NCBI GenBank assembly: GCA_009703455.1
Contig: WLGB01000006.1
Location: 1 to 43,831 of the forward strand
Direction: 5' to 3'
DNA length: 43,831 nucleotides
Origin: Actinomycetota bacterium
GTDB lineage: Bacteria; Actinomycetota; Actinomycetes; Actinomycetales; Microbacteriaceae
Shown here one piece after another: positions 19,029 to 27,800 of the stretch. Made by a program: the position numbers and the translations under genes. Under the pieces are notes generated by a model. The model did not search any database. It was not told the DNA's origin and saw nothing but the letters and a program-made list of their open reading frames with translations. The stretch's first letter is position 1, and each line of letters opens with the position of its first letter.

Positions 19029-19859
19029 ATGAAGCGCCCACTTTCAAAGAAGCTTCCGGCAGAAAAACTGCAACGGCAACGTCTGAACACTCTAGCGAGG
19101 GCTCCCAGGAGACTCACACAGCGCGAACTTGAAAACTCTTTAGTAGGACAAATGTTGTCCTCTAGGCGGGCCAGAAGAATAGCTGCCTCACTGACTGCAG
19201 TAGCCATTTTGATTCTGTTGGGAATTGTTGGTGTTGCAACTTTCTCCCCACTCCTTGCAATCAAAGAGATTTATGTTTCCGGTACCGACCGCATTAAGCC
19301 TGAGCAGATATCGAAGGCGCTTCAGGGTCACATCGGCACTCCGCTGCCTATGCTAAGTGAACAAGAAATAGCAGCGTCTCTGGAGAGCTTTGAATTGATT
19401 GAGAGCTTCTCGGCAACTGCCGCGCCGCCAAATGGATTGCAGATTCGAATATCGGAACGCCAGGCAATTTGCATTGTTGCCAGCGAGGGGCAGCGCTGGC
19501 TATTTGATCCTGCCGGCGTCAAAATAGCGAAGGCAACGACGGCTGATCTACTGCCGGAGATCTCCATTAGTGAGAACCCGCTCAATTCCCAGCGTTTTCG
19601 CAACGCAATGGATGTTTTAATGGCTCTTCCTGAGGACCTACTTGACCAGGTGGAATATATTGAAGCAAAGTCAAAGGACGATGTGGAGATGAGCCTTCGG
19701 TCATCTAGTAATCAAAGAATTATCTGGGGTGACAGTTCCGATTCGGCACTCAAATCCAACGTCCTACAGGCCTTGATGAGAAATCACCGTAAATCGCAGT
19801 CGGTGACTTTTGATGTTTCCTCTCCGAATGTCCCGGTTGTTCGTTTTGACAAGTTTTAG
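19029..19859 (+). CDS. ftsQ: Cell division protein FtsQ
   Basis: Bitopic division protein of 276 residues. A long basic cytoplasmic N-terminus (about 55 residues, many Arg and Lys) precedes one membrane segment (about 57-79, ASLTAVAILILLGIVG). A POTRA domain (about 80-150: IKEIYVSGTDRIKPEQI) and an FtsQ/DivIB-type beta domain (SERQAICIVASEGQRWLFDPAG) follow. FtsQ scaffolds FtsL and FtsB and controls the FtsW-FtsI synthase. The start is ATG 19029, 3 nt after murC, without a clear Shine-Dalgarno, suggesting coupling. There is no ftsA between ftsQ and ftsZ, as is usual in Actinobacteria. Confidence 0.92.
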   Translation: MKRPLSKKLPAEKLQRQRLNTLARAPRRLTQRELENSLVGQMLSSRRARRIAASLTAVAILILLGIVGVATFSPLLAIKEIYVSGTDRIKPEQISKALQGHIGTPLPMLSEQEIAASLESFELIESFSATAAPPNGLQIRISERQAICIVASEGQRWLFDPAGVKIAKATTADLLPEISISENPLNSQRFRNAMDVLMALPEDLLDQVEYIEAKSKDDVEMSLRSSSNQRIIWGDSSDSALKSNVLQALMRNHRKSQSVTFDVSSPNVPVVRFDKF

Positions 19860-19930
19860 ACACGCCAGTCCATGTTGCGCCATATACGGCCCTACTTGGC
19901 CTATTTTTTTGGCGCGGATAACAAACCACC

Positions 19931-19960
19931 GTTGAGCTTAAGGCTAAACCTTAGCTTGAG
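19931..19960 (+). promoter_or_regulatory. Hairpin-bearing leader upstream of ftsZ
   Basis: The 160-bp ftsQ-ftsZ interval is one of the largest gaps in the cluster. It contains an imperfect inverted repeat, AGCTTAAGG / CCTTAGCT around CTAAA (one bulged base), flanked by two TTGAG copies. No T-tract follows, so it is not a classical terminator. A leader hairpin or protein site is possible, and extra ftsZ promoters are common at this position in Actinobacteria. The repeat is visible; function is inferred. Confidence 0.35.
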
Positions 19961-20019
19961 GGTTTCGCTATTCGCAGTGAATAGAAGTAAGTTCACGGCC
20001 ACGAATTTGAAGGAGCATC

Positions 20020-21243
20020 ATGGGGCTAAACCGGAACTACCTAGCTGTAATAAAGGTAGTCGGCGTTGGCGGCGGGGGAGTCAACGCTCTTAACCGCATG
20101 ATTGAGGCAGGCCTAAGAGGGGTTGAGTTCGTCGCGATTAACACCGATGCCCAGGCTCTTTTGATGAGTGAGGCTCACGTAAAGCTAGACATCGGTCGCG
20201 AGCTAACTCGCGGACTGGGAGCTGGGGCTGACCCTGAGATTGGCAAGCGTGCTGCTGAAGATCACGAAGAGGAAATGGAAGCGGCTCTTCGCGGATCTGA
20301 CATGGTGTTTGTAACTGCTGGCGAGGGTGGAGGTACCGGTACCGGAGCCGCCCCAATCGTTGCTCGAGTAGCTAAAAGAGTCGGTGCCCTCACAGTTGGT
20401 GTCGTCACAACGCCTTTTGGATTTGAAGGTAAGCGAAGAATGCAGCAGGCCGAGCGCGGGGTCGAAGCACTAAGAGCCGAAGTTGACACTCTGATTGTTG
20501 TTCCTAATCAGCGTCTTCTAGAGATTGCTAATAAGTCAGTTTCTGTGGTTGAGGCTTTTGAGACCGCTGACGACGTACTGCGCGCTGGCGTTCAGGGTAT
20601 TACTGATTTGATCACGACCCCTGGCTTGATAAACCTTGACTTTGCTGACGTAAAGTCGGTTATGCAAGGTGCAGGCTCAGCTCTCATGGGAATCGGTACC
20701 GCCAAGGGCGAGGACAGAGCTATACGCGCGGCCGAAATGGCTGTTTCATCGCCGCTTCTAGAGTCAAGCATTGATGGCGCGCACGGAGTACTGCTTCTAG
20801 TCCAAGGTGCTTCAGATCTTGGCCTTCACGAAATTGACGCGGCAGCCCGACTAGTGCAAGAGGCAGTTAGCCCTGAGGCAAACATTATTTATGGAACTAC
20901 CATTGACGACACCTTGGGCGATGAGGTGCGAATTACTGTTATTGCCGCTGGCTTTGATGGAGGTCAGCCAAAAACCAGGAAGTCTCCACGCACTGTTTTT
21001 GCGGAAGTCGCAGAGTCACAGCCGCTAGCAACGCCCATTCCCGAGAAAGTTGGTGAGTCGGTCTCATTTTTTGATACACCAGCTATCGAACCGGAACCAG
21101 TTTCGGTTAAGAGTTTTGCCATGGAGTACGTTGAGAAAATAGACATCGAGATTGATCCGTCGCCGACTTTGCCCAGACAGCCCCAGACAGCCGATGGCAC
21201 ATTCGGTGACGATTTAGACATCCCTGAATTCCTCAGAGGTTAA
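20020..21243 (+). CDS. ftsZ: Cell division GTPase FtsZ
   Basis: Tubulin-like GTPase of 407 residues that polymerises into the Z ring. The N-terminal nucleotide-binding region is [17 protein letters not shown] (about 11-27), with the tubulin signature [12 protein letters not shown] (about 101-112), VPNQRL, and the T7 catalytic loop NLDFADV (about 205-211). After the core there is an acidic, Pro-rich linker (about 317-395), ending in the C-terminal peptide [11 protein letters not shown] that binds membrane tethers such as SepF. The start ATG has a strong ribosome site (AAGGAGCATC). It probably has its own promoter in the preceding 160-bp gap as well as operon read-through. Confidence 0.98.
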   Translation: MGLNRNYLAVIKVVGVGGGGVNALNRMIEAGLRGVEFVAINTDAQALLMSEAHVKLDIGRELTRGLGAGADPEIGKRAAEDHEEEMEAALRGSDMVFVTAGEGGGTGTGAAPIVARVAKRVGALTVGVVTTPFGFEGKRRMQQAERGVEALRAEVDTLIVVPNQRLLEIANKSVSVVEAFETADDVLRAGVQGITDLITTPGLINLDFADVKSVMQGAGSALMGIGTAKGEDRAIRAAEMAVSSPLLESSIDGAHGVLLLVQGASDLGLHEIDAAARLVQEAVSPEANIIYGTTIDDTLGDEVRITVIAAGFDGGQPKTRKSPRTVFAEVAESQPLATPIPEKVGESVSFFDTPAIEPEPVSVKSFAMEYVEKIDIEIDPSPTLPRQPQTADGTFGDDLDIPEFLRG

Positions 21244-21930
21244 TTGACTGAGCTTGGACTGCGCTACCAAGCAATCGTTGATCGGATAGCGACTGCTGCC
21301 ACGAGTCATAACCGAGCCGTAGACGACCTCACAGTTGTCGTTGTGACCAAAAATAACCCGCATCAGCTCGTGCTTGATCTGCTTAACTTGGGGTCTCGGG
21401 ATTTTGGTGAAAATCGAGACCAGGAAGCAGCCCCCAAAGCGAAGCAGATTGCTCTTGAGTCAGATAAGAGCTTCAATTGGCATTTTATTGGGCAACTGCA
21501 GACCAATAAGGTCAAGTCAGTGCTGGAATATGCCCACTTCTTGCACTCCCTGGACCGTTCATCACTCTTGGATGAGCTAAAAAAGCGAACCATTGACCGA
21601 GAAGTGCCTCTGAGGGTTTTTGTGCAGGTGAATCTCACCGATGATCCCGAACGCGGAGGAGTTGCAGCGTCAGATTTGATGGCATTTTCCGAACGGGTGC
21701 TTGACAGTCCCGGGCTAGAGCTTGTCGGTTTGATGGGGGTCGGTGGTCTAGCGGTGGCCCCGGAGGGCGAGTTTGAGAAACTCGCCATTTTGTCTCAAGA
21801 GATTCAGAAATTGGCGCCTTCGGCAGCTGGGCTATCGATGGGCATGTCAGGGGACTTCGAGACAGCCATCGCCTATGGCGCGACACACTTGCGAATAGGT
21901 ACCGCAATAACGGGGAATCGACCCAACTAG
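21244..21930 (+). CDS. yggS: YggS/PLPBP family pyridoxal-phosphate-binding protein
   Basis: Single-domain, alanine-racemase-fold protein of 228 residues that binds pyridoxal 5'-phosphate and maintains vitamin B6 and amino acid balance; it has no known catalytic activity. The PLP lysine lies in VVVTKNNP (about residue 36). FGENRDQE, WHFIGQLQTNKVKSV, the Met-rich LMGVGG and LSMGMSGDFETAIAYGATHLRIGT are typical. The start is TTG 21244, directly after the ftsZ TAA, and no other start fits. It lies between ftsZ and sepF, as in most Actinobacteria and many Firmicutes. Confidence 0.93.
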   Translation: MTELGLRYQAIVDRIATAATSHNRAVDDLTVVVVTKNNPHQLVLDLLNLGSRDFGENRDQEAAPKAKQIALESDKSFNWHFIGQLQTNKVKSVLEYAHFLHSLDRSSLLDELKKRTIDREVPLRVFVQVNLTDDPERGGVAASDLMAFSERVLDSPGLELVGLMGVGGLAVAPEGEFEKLAILSQEIQKLAPSAAGLSMGMSGDFETAIAYGATHLRIGTAITGNRPN

Positions 21931-21968
21931 TCATATTCTTAGAGAAGTTATAGCCCCAGGAGGAACTA

Positions 21969-22397
21969 ATGGCCGGAATACTTCAGCGCAGCATGGAATT
22001 TCTCGGATTTGCCGAGGAGTCCAATGACTTGCCTACCCGTGCAGAGTCAACGGCAACCACCGCTCGCCCTGCTCGAGTAATGAGCCCGCGCCCACGCCGC
22101 GGGTCAAACGATGTAGCGGAGATTTTCACAATCGAACCCAAATCCTATGAAGAAGCGCCGATGGTCGCTGCTCATTATCGAGTCGGCATCCCCGTAATTG
22201 TAAACATGGGTGAAATGAGTGAAGTCGAATCTCGTCGCATGCTTGATTTTATGTTGGGCCTAAAAGAAGGTCTTGAAGGACACATGCGTCGAGTGACGCC
22301 TAAAGTGTTCTTGTTGACACCTACCCACGTCGCAGTCAATGAAGAGCAGTCAGCACAAGAGCCAAGTGAGGTTGACGAGCTTCTAGTTCGTCCATAA
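21969..22397 (+). CDS. sepF: Cell division protein SepF
   Basis: Division protein of 142 residues that anchors FtsZ polymers to the membrane and replaces FtsA in Actinobacteria. An amphipathic N-terminal helix (MAGILQRSMEFLGF) serves as membrane anchor, followed by a variable linker with a Pro/Arg-rich stretch (residues about 20-50). The SepF core (about 65-130) shows HYRVGIPVIVNMGEM, SRRMLDFMLGLKEGLEG and TPKVFLLTPTHVAV. A strong ribosome site (AGGAGGAACTA) precedes ATG 21969. Its neighbours ftsZ, yggS, yggT and divIVA are in the standard order. Confidence 0.95.
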   Translation: MAGILQRSMEFLGFAEESNDLPTRAESTATTARPARVMSPRPRRGSNDVAEIFTIEPKSYEEAPMVAAHYRVGIPVIVNMGEMSEVESRRMLDFMLGLKEGLEGHMRRVTPKVFLLTPTHVAVNEEQSAQEPSEVDELLVRP

Positions 22398-22405
22398 CTT
22401 TCACT

Positions 22406-22690
22406 ATGGGTCCTCTCGCGCTTATCGCATACTGGGCGCTTCAGATTTACTTCTACGCGCTTATAGGTCGACTTATTCTGGATTTGATGATGTCGGTAAA
22501 CCCCGCTTTCCGACCCAAGGGAGTCCTGCTACCGGTCGCGGAAATCATCTTCACTCTCACCGATCCGCCACTTCGTTTCCTCAGGCGTTTCATCAAGCCG
22601 GTTCGAATGGGTTCAATTTCGCTTGATTTTGCCTGGACTGTATTGGTGCTGGGCGTAGTATTTGTAAGGGGTTTGGTTCAAGGGCTCTGA
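22406..22690 (+). CDS. YggT family small membrane protein
   Basis: Protein of 94 residues with two hydrophobic segments (about 5-27 and 72-92) and the YggT-family loop LTDPPLRFLRRFIKP, which precedes the second segment. The family is conserved beside sepF and divIVA in Gram-positive bacteria. Its molecular role is not established; links to division and osmotic tolerance have been suggested. The start ATG lies 8 nt after the sepF stop and has no obvious Shine-Dalgarno, so coupling to sepF is likely. Confidence 0.9.
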   Translation: MGPLALIAYWALQIYFYALIGRLILDLMMSVNPAFRPKGVLLPVAEIIFTLTDPPLRFLRRFIKPVRMGSISLDFAWTVLVLGVVFVRGLVQGL

Positions 22691-22765
22691 TGGCGACTAT
22701 TTGCCTGATGCGTTAGGCTTGTACGAGCACTGCCTAATCTGGCCAATCCAAAGAGGAAGACAGTA

Positions 22766-23389
22766 ATGCCACTAACTCCAGAAGATGTAGTCAACAAGAG
22801 ATTTCAGCCCACCAAATTTCGTGAGGGCTACGACCAAGACGAAGTCGATGACTTTCTCGATGAAATTGTTGTTGAATTTAGAAGGCTTTATCAGGAGAAC
22901 GAGGACTTGCGCAGAAGGCTGCTAGCAGCCGATGGTCGTATTGCAGAACTCCAGCGAAGTGGAGCAGGGCTACCTTCCCAGCTGGCTTCGGCCCCTCCGG
23001 TTGCCCCGCCAACGGCATTCCCACAAGCAGTTACGGACCTTTCTAGCCTCGACTCCTCGAACACCAACAACCTGCTCCAGCTCGCCCGTAAGCTACACGA
23101 CGAGCACGTGCGAGAGGGAATGCTAAAGCGAGACGAACTCATTGCAGAAGGTCACGCTACTGCAGCCCGTGTGGTCCGCGAAGCAGAAGCATTGCAGCGT
23201 TCTGACATGAATCGCCTGGAACAAGAAAAGGCAGTTATTGAGCACCGAATCCAAGAACTTCGAAGCTTTGAACGAGAGTACCGTCTGCGCTTGAAGGCCT
23301 ACATAGAATCACAGCTAAACGAGCTTGACACCGCTGGCGTCGCTCCAGTCCAGCGGGCACCGAGTTTCCCCACTGGACTCAGCGGGTAG
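22766..23389 (+). CDS. divIVA: DivIVA / Wag31 polar growth scaffold
   Basis: Coiled-coil scaffold of 207 residues that senses negative membrane curvature and, in Actinobacteria, directs polar cell-wall growth. The N-terminal lipid-binding domain is MPLTPEDVVNKRFQPTKFRE followed by YDQDEVDDFLDEI. A short coiled coil is followed by a Pro/Ala-rich linker (about 75-95), then a longer coiled coil (about 105-190) rich in Arg and Glu. The ribosome site AGAGGAAGACAGT precedes ATG 22766. The 75-bp gap before it may hold a separate promoter. In mycobacteria this protein is phosphorylated by PASTA-type kinases; the target threonine was not aligned here. Confidence 0.96.
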   Translation: MPLTPEDVVNKRFQPTKFREGYDQDEVDDFLDEIVVEFRRLYQENEDLRRRLLAADGRIAELQRSGAGLPSQLASAPPVAPPTAFPQAVTDLSSLDSSNTNNLLQLARKLHDEHVREGMLKRDELIAEGHATAARVVREAEALQRSDMNRLEQEKAVIEHRIQELRSFEREYRLRLKAYIESQLNELDTAGVAPVQRAPSFPTGLSG

Positions 23390-23398
23390 CAGAAGGTC

Positions 23399-23905
23399 TT
23401 GATCAAGTCAAAGCCAGGATTTATTCGTTGGCTGTATCTGGTTGTTTCACTTTTCCTAATTGGACTAGATCAATTCACTAAGAACCTTGCCATCGCCACC
23501 CTCAAGCTTGGCGTTGACTATCCAGTAATTGGCGAGATCTTGTCATGGCGGCTGGTGTACAACGACTCCGCGGCCTTTTCTCTCGGCTTCGGCTACACCT
23601 GGATTCTGGCGATAACTTCTTCGATAGCGATGCTGGCGACAATTTGGTTTGCCAGACGCATAACATCAGTGTCTTGGTCAATTATGGCCGGGATTTTTTT
23701 GGCAGGTGTTGTTGGAAACCTAGTTGATCGACTCATTAGAGAACCCGGCTTTGGCAAAGGCCATGTGATTGATTTCATTCAGATTCCCTTTAATTTTCCG
23801 GTTTTTAATCTCGCCGATATATTCATCGTATCCATGGCAATTCTGAGTGTTCTTCGGGTCCTTCGCGGAGAGAACATCGGAGGAGTTGAACCCAGGACAA
23901 AATGA
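23399..23905 (+). CDS. lspA: Lipoprotein signal peptidase (signal peptidase II)
   Basis: Membrane aspartic protease of 168 residues that removes signal peptides from prolipoproteins after lipidation. Four membrane segments are visible. The two catalytic aspartates lie in GNLVDRL and FNLADIFI, with the early conserved LDQFTKN and the N-terminal-domain motif VYNDSAAFSL. The only possible start before the first membrane segment is TTG 23399; AGAAGG lies unusually close (2-3 nt) upstream. The stop overlaps rluD as ATGA. The CtaC lipobox in this same window is a plausible substrate. Confidence 0.95.
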   Translation: MIKSKPGFIRWLYLVVSLFLIGLDQFTKNLAIATLKLGVDYPVIGEILSWRLVYNDSAAFSLGFGYTWILAITSSIAMLATIWFARRITSVSWSIMAGIFLAGVVGNLVDRLIREPGFGKGHVIDFIQIPFNFPVFNLADIFIVSMAILSVLRVLRGENIGGVEPRTK

Positions 23906-24819
23906 GCCAGTCCTTTGAAATAGATGCATCTCTGGTTGGCGAACGCGTTGACACGGCGATTGCAAGACTCCTAGGAATTTCTCGCTCGGCCGCTGCAGAG
24001 GTTTGCGAAACGGGTGGGGCAAGGATTGCCAATAAGACGCTTGGTAAATCTGATCGGTTGAGTGCGGGAGATCTTCTAGTTATTGACCCACCTAAGGCTG
24101 AGCAGCCGCTGGAGGTTGCTCCCACCCCGGTAGATTCGCTCAAAATTATTTACCAAGACGATGATCTGATTGTGATAGACAAGCCTGCCGGCGTAGTTGC
24201 TCATCCAACGGTTGGCTTTGAGGGCCCTACAGTTGCTGGCGCTTTGCTCGCTAGAGGAATTCAGCTTTCTACCTCCGGCGCTCAGGAGCGCCAGGGCATA
24301 GTCCAGAGACTTGACGTTGGAACCAGCGGTTTGATGATGCTTGCAAAATCGGAGCTTGCTTACTCACGGCTAAAGCAGGCCTTTCGCGACCGAACCATTG
24401 ACAAGATTTATCACGCGATTATCCAAGGCCACCCTGACCCTCTAGAAGGAACCTTTGATGCTCCGATCGCAAGGCATCCCAAAGCCGAATTCAAATTTGC
24501 GGTTATCGAAGGTGGGAAACCATCGGTGACCCACTACAAAACTCTTGAGCTTTTCCCAGCCGTTGCACTTTGCGAAGTGAATTTGGAAACCGGAAGAACT
24601 CATCAGATTAGGGTTCACTTTTCGGCTTTTAGGCATCCCTTGCTCGGCGACACAATGTATGGAGCGGACCCAAAGCTTGCGAAAAAGCTTGGCATTGAGA
24701 GGCAGTGGCTTCACGCCAAAGAGCTTGGTTTTTTGCACCCTATTTCCGGTGAGCAAATGCACTTTGCATCCGAATACCCATCGGACTTGGCCGCAGTGCT
24801 TGAGAAGCTCCGAGCCTAG
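23902..24819 (+). CDS. rluD: 23S rRNA pseudouridine synthase, RluA/RluD family
   Basis: Pseudouridine synthase of 305 residues. An N-terminal S4 RNA-binding domain (about 1-65: VGERVDTAIARLLGISRSAA) is followed by the RluA-type catalytic domain. The catalytic Asp is in QRLDVGTSGLM, where the family normally has HRLD..TSG, so His is replaced by Gln. The later motifs LETGRTHQIRVH, HPLLGDTMYG and LHAKELGFLHP are intact. It would modify helix 69 uridines of 23S rRNA if it is a true RluD; substrate assignment within the family is uncertain. It overlaps lspA by ATGA and precedes dnaE by 53 bp. Confidence 0.92.
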   Translation: MSQSFEIDASLVGERVDTAIARLLGISRSAAAEVCETGGARIANKTLGKSDRLSAGDLLVIDPPKAEQPLEVAPTPVDSLKIIYQDDDLIVIDKPAGVVAHPTVGFEGPTVAGALLARGIQLSTSGAQERQGIVQRLDVGTSGLMMLAKSELAYSRLKQAFRDRTIDKIYHAIIQGHPDPLEGTFDAPIARHPKAEFKFAVIEGGKPSVTHYKTLELFPAVALCEVNLETGRTHQIRVHFSAFRHPLLGDTMYGADPKLAKKLGIERQWLHAKELGFLHPISGEQMHFASEYPSDLAAVLEKLRA

Positions 24820-24872
24820 AAGCCCGTAGGCTAAAGACTCAAACAAACCCGCGCTAGTTTTAGAAGGCCAAA

Positions 24873-27800
24873 TTGCCAGCAAAAGACTCCTTTGTGCACC
24901 TGCATGTGCACAGCGAGTACTCAATGCTCGATGGCGCCGCAAGGATAAAACCCCTTATTGAAGAAACAGCTCGAATGGGAATGCCAGCAATTGCTATTAC
25001 CGATCATGGAAATAATTTTGGGGCCTACGATTTCTATCAGACAGCGAAGGCCAATGGAGTCAAGCCAATAATTGGCATAGAGGCTTATCTTGCTCCAGGA
25101 ACGTCACGAACTGAGCGCACCCGAGTCAAGTGGGGAAGTGGCGGCGAAGACGACGTGTCAGGTGGCGGAGCATTTACTCATTTGACGATGTTTGCTGAGA
25201 CCACCGAAGGAATGTACAACCTTTTCAAGATGTCCTCAAAGGCCTGGCTGGACGGGTTTTACTTCAAGCCCCGAATGGACCGCGAGCTACTTCAGGAATA
25301 TGCCAAAGGAATTATTGCAACAACTGGTTGCGCCTCGGGCGAGGTGCAGACCCTTATAAGACTCGGTCAGTATGACAAAGCCCTCGAGGCAGCCGCTTTT
25401 TATAGGGATCTTTTCGGCAAAGATAATTACTTCGTTGAGATCATGGACCACGGAATCGACATCGAGCGCCGAGCCATGCCAGACCTTCTTAAACTGGCCA
25501 AAGAACTTTCACTGCCACTAGTTGCAACCAATGACCTTCACTACACCCATGCCACAGACGCCACCAGCCATGAGGCGCTTCTTTGCGTGCAATCGGGCAC
25601 TAACTTACTGGACCCGAATCGGTTCAAGTTTGATGGCCACGAGTATTATCTAAAATCCCCGGAACAGATGCGCGAGCTGTTTCGAGATCACCCGGAATCT
25701 TGCGACAACACACTTCTAATTGCTGAGCGCTGCAACGTTGAATTCGTCAAGCGCGACCTGATGCCCAAGTTCCCTCTTCCGGAAGGAGAAACTGAGGCCA
25801 GTTGGTTTGCCAAAGAAGTCGACAAGGGAATGAGGCGTCGCTATGGCGAGGTAGTTCCTGAGCGTCAAGCCAATCAAGCCAAGTATGAAGTTACCGTTAT
25901 TGCGCAGATGGGGTTCCCTGGCTACTTCTTAGTAGTTGCCGACTTTATAGCCTGGGCTAGGCAACAGGGTATTCGTGTGGGACCTGGCCGTGGCTCCGCG
26001 GCGGGATCGATTGTTGCTTACGCTCTAGGAATTACCGAACTTGACCCGATTGTGCACGGACTGATTTTTGAGAGATTCCTGAATCCTGACCGCGTTTCCC
26101 CGCCGGATATAGATGTGGACTTCGACGACCGCAGAAGAGGCGAGGTCATTCGCTACGTAAGTCAAAAATACGGTGAAGACAGGGTTGCGCAGATTGTGAC
26201 CTTCGGAACAATCAAAGCAAAGCAAGCGCTTAAGGACTCAGCCAGAGTGTTGGGAATGCCTTATGCGGCAGGGGAGAAGCTGACTAAGTTGATGCCTCCG
26301 ATGGTGTTGGGACGAGACGTGTCTCTTGGGGAGCTAGTTGAAAAACCCAAAGATAAGCAGGCGGAACAAAACTCTAGATACAAAGAAGCAGCGGAGTTTC
26401 GGGAGGCGCTTGAAAACGATTCAGACTCGGCAAAGATTTTTGAGCTGGCTCGCGGACTAGAGAGTCTGAAGCGCCAGTGGGGCGTGCATGCGGCCGGCGT
26501 GATTATGTCTGCCGAACCATTGCTAGAGGTGATACCCATCATGCGTCGGGAAGATGATGGCGCGGTGATTACCCAGTTTGACCAGCCGCCTTGCGAAAAA
26601 CTCGGCTTGCTGAAAATGGACTTTTTGGGTCTTAGAAATTTGACTGTGCTTGATGACGCGTTGCTGAATATAGAAAAAAACCGCGGAGTAAGTGTGGTGC
26701 TCGAAGAGCTGGATCTAAATTCGGACTCTAACACGTTTGCACTGTTATCCCGAGGGGAGACGCTGGGCGTATTCCAGCTCGATGGCGCCCAGATGCGCTC
26801 ACTACTTCGAATGCTAAAGCCGAGCGAGTTCGAGCACATCTCGGCTGTAATTGCTTTGTACCGTCCAGGGCCAATGGGTGAAAAATCTCACACTAACTAC
26901 GCTCTTCGTAAAAACGATTTGCAAAAGTCCGAACCAATTCATCCGGAATTGGCGCAAACCCTGGCAGAGATTCTCGATCCAACCTATGGGTTAATCGTCT
27001 ACCAGGAGCAGGTTATGGCGGTAGCACAAAAGGTCGCTGGATTCTCACTTGCTCAGGCTGATCTACTCCGTCGTGCCATGGGTAAGAAAGACAAGAAGGA
27101 GCTAGATCGCTCCTACAAAGACTTCAGCGAGGGTATGGCGAGGCAGGGCTACTCAGAACCTGCCATCGAAACTCTCTGGAAGACCCTTTTGCCCTTCGCG
27201 GACTATGCGTTCAACAAGGCGCACTCAGCTGGCTACGGGGTATTGAGCTACTGGACCGCCTACCTAAAGGCAAATTTTCCCGCAGAGTACATGGCCGCAC
27301 TATTAACCTCCGTGGGTGACTCGAAAGACAAGCTGGCCATTTATCTAAATGAGTGTCGACGAATGGAAATTCAGGTCCTAGCGCCGGACGTAAACCAATC
27401 GATTGGTCCCTTTAGTGCGGTGGGTGACACTATTCGGTTTGGCCTTGGTGCGATTCGAAACGTTGGAAACAACGTGGTGGAGGGCATCATCGCAGCAAGA
27501 AGAGAGAAGCCTTTTGAATCTTTTAGTGATTTTCTTAGGCGAGTGCCGCAGCAAGTTTGCTCCAAACGGACCATCGAATCGCTGATTAAAGCCGGCGCAT
27601 TCGATTCTCTTGGTCACACCAGGCGCTCACTGATAGAAATTCACGAGGAGGCAGTTGATGCCCAGTCAGTGATCAAGAAAAATGAATCAACCGGTCAAGT
27701 TGATTTGTTTGGCGATCTTTTTGCGGAATCAGACTTCCAGCTTGTAGTTCCTAATCGTCCGGAATGGCCAAAGGCGGAAAAACTTGCACACGAGCGAGAA

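Noticed and set aside
19860-20019. A missing or degenerate ftsA between ftsQ and ftsZ
   Set aside because: The gap is only 160 bp, holds no FtsA-like sequence, and Actinobacteria normally lack FtsA and use SepF, which is present.
19872-20093. A 73-residue ORF in the ftsQ-ftsZ gap
   Set aside because: It runs out of frame into ftsZ past the ftsZ ribosome site, has no ribosome site of its own and resembles no known protein; the gap is better read as a regulatory leader.
26261-26839. A 192-residue minus-strand ORF inside dnaE
   Set aside because: Ser-rich antisense reading of the polymerase core; no independent support.
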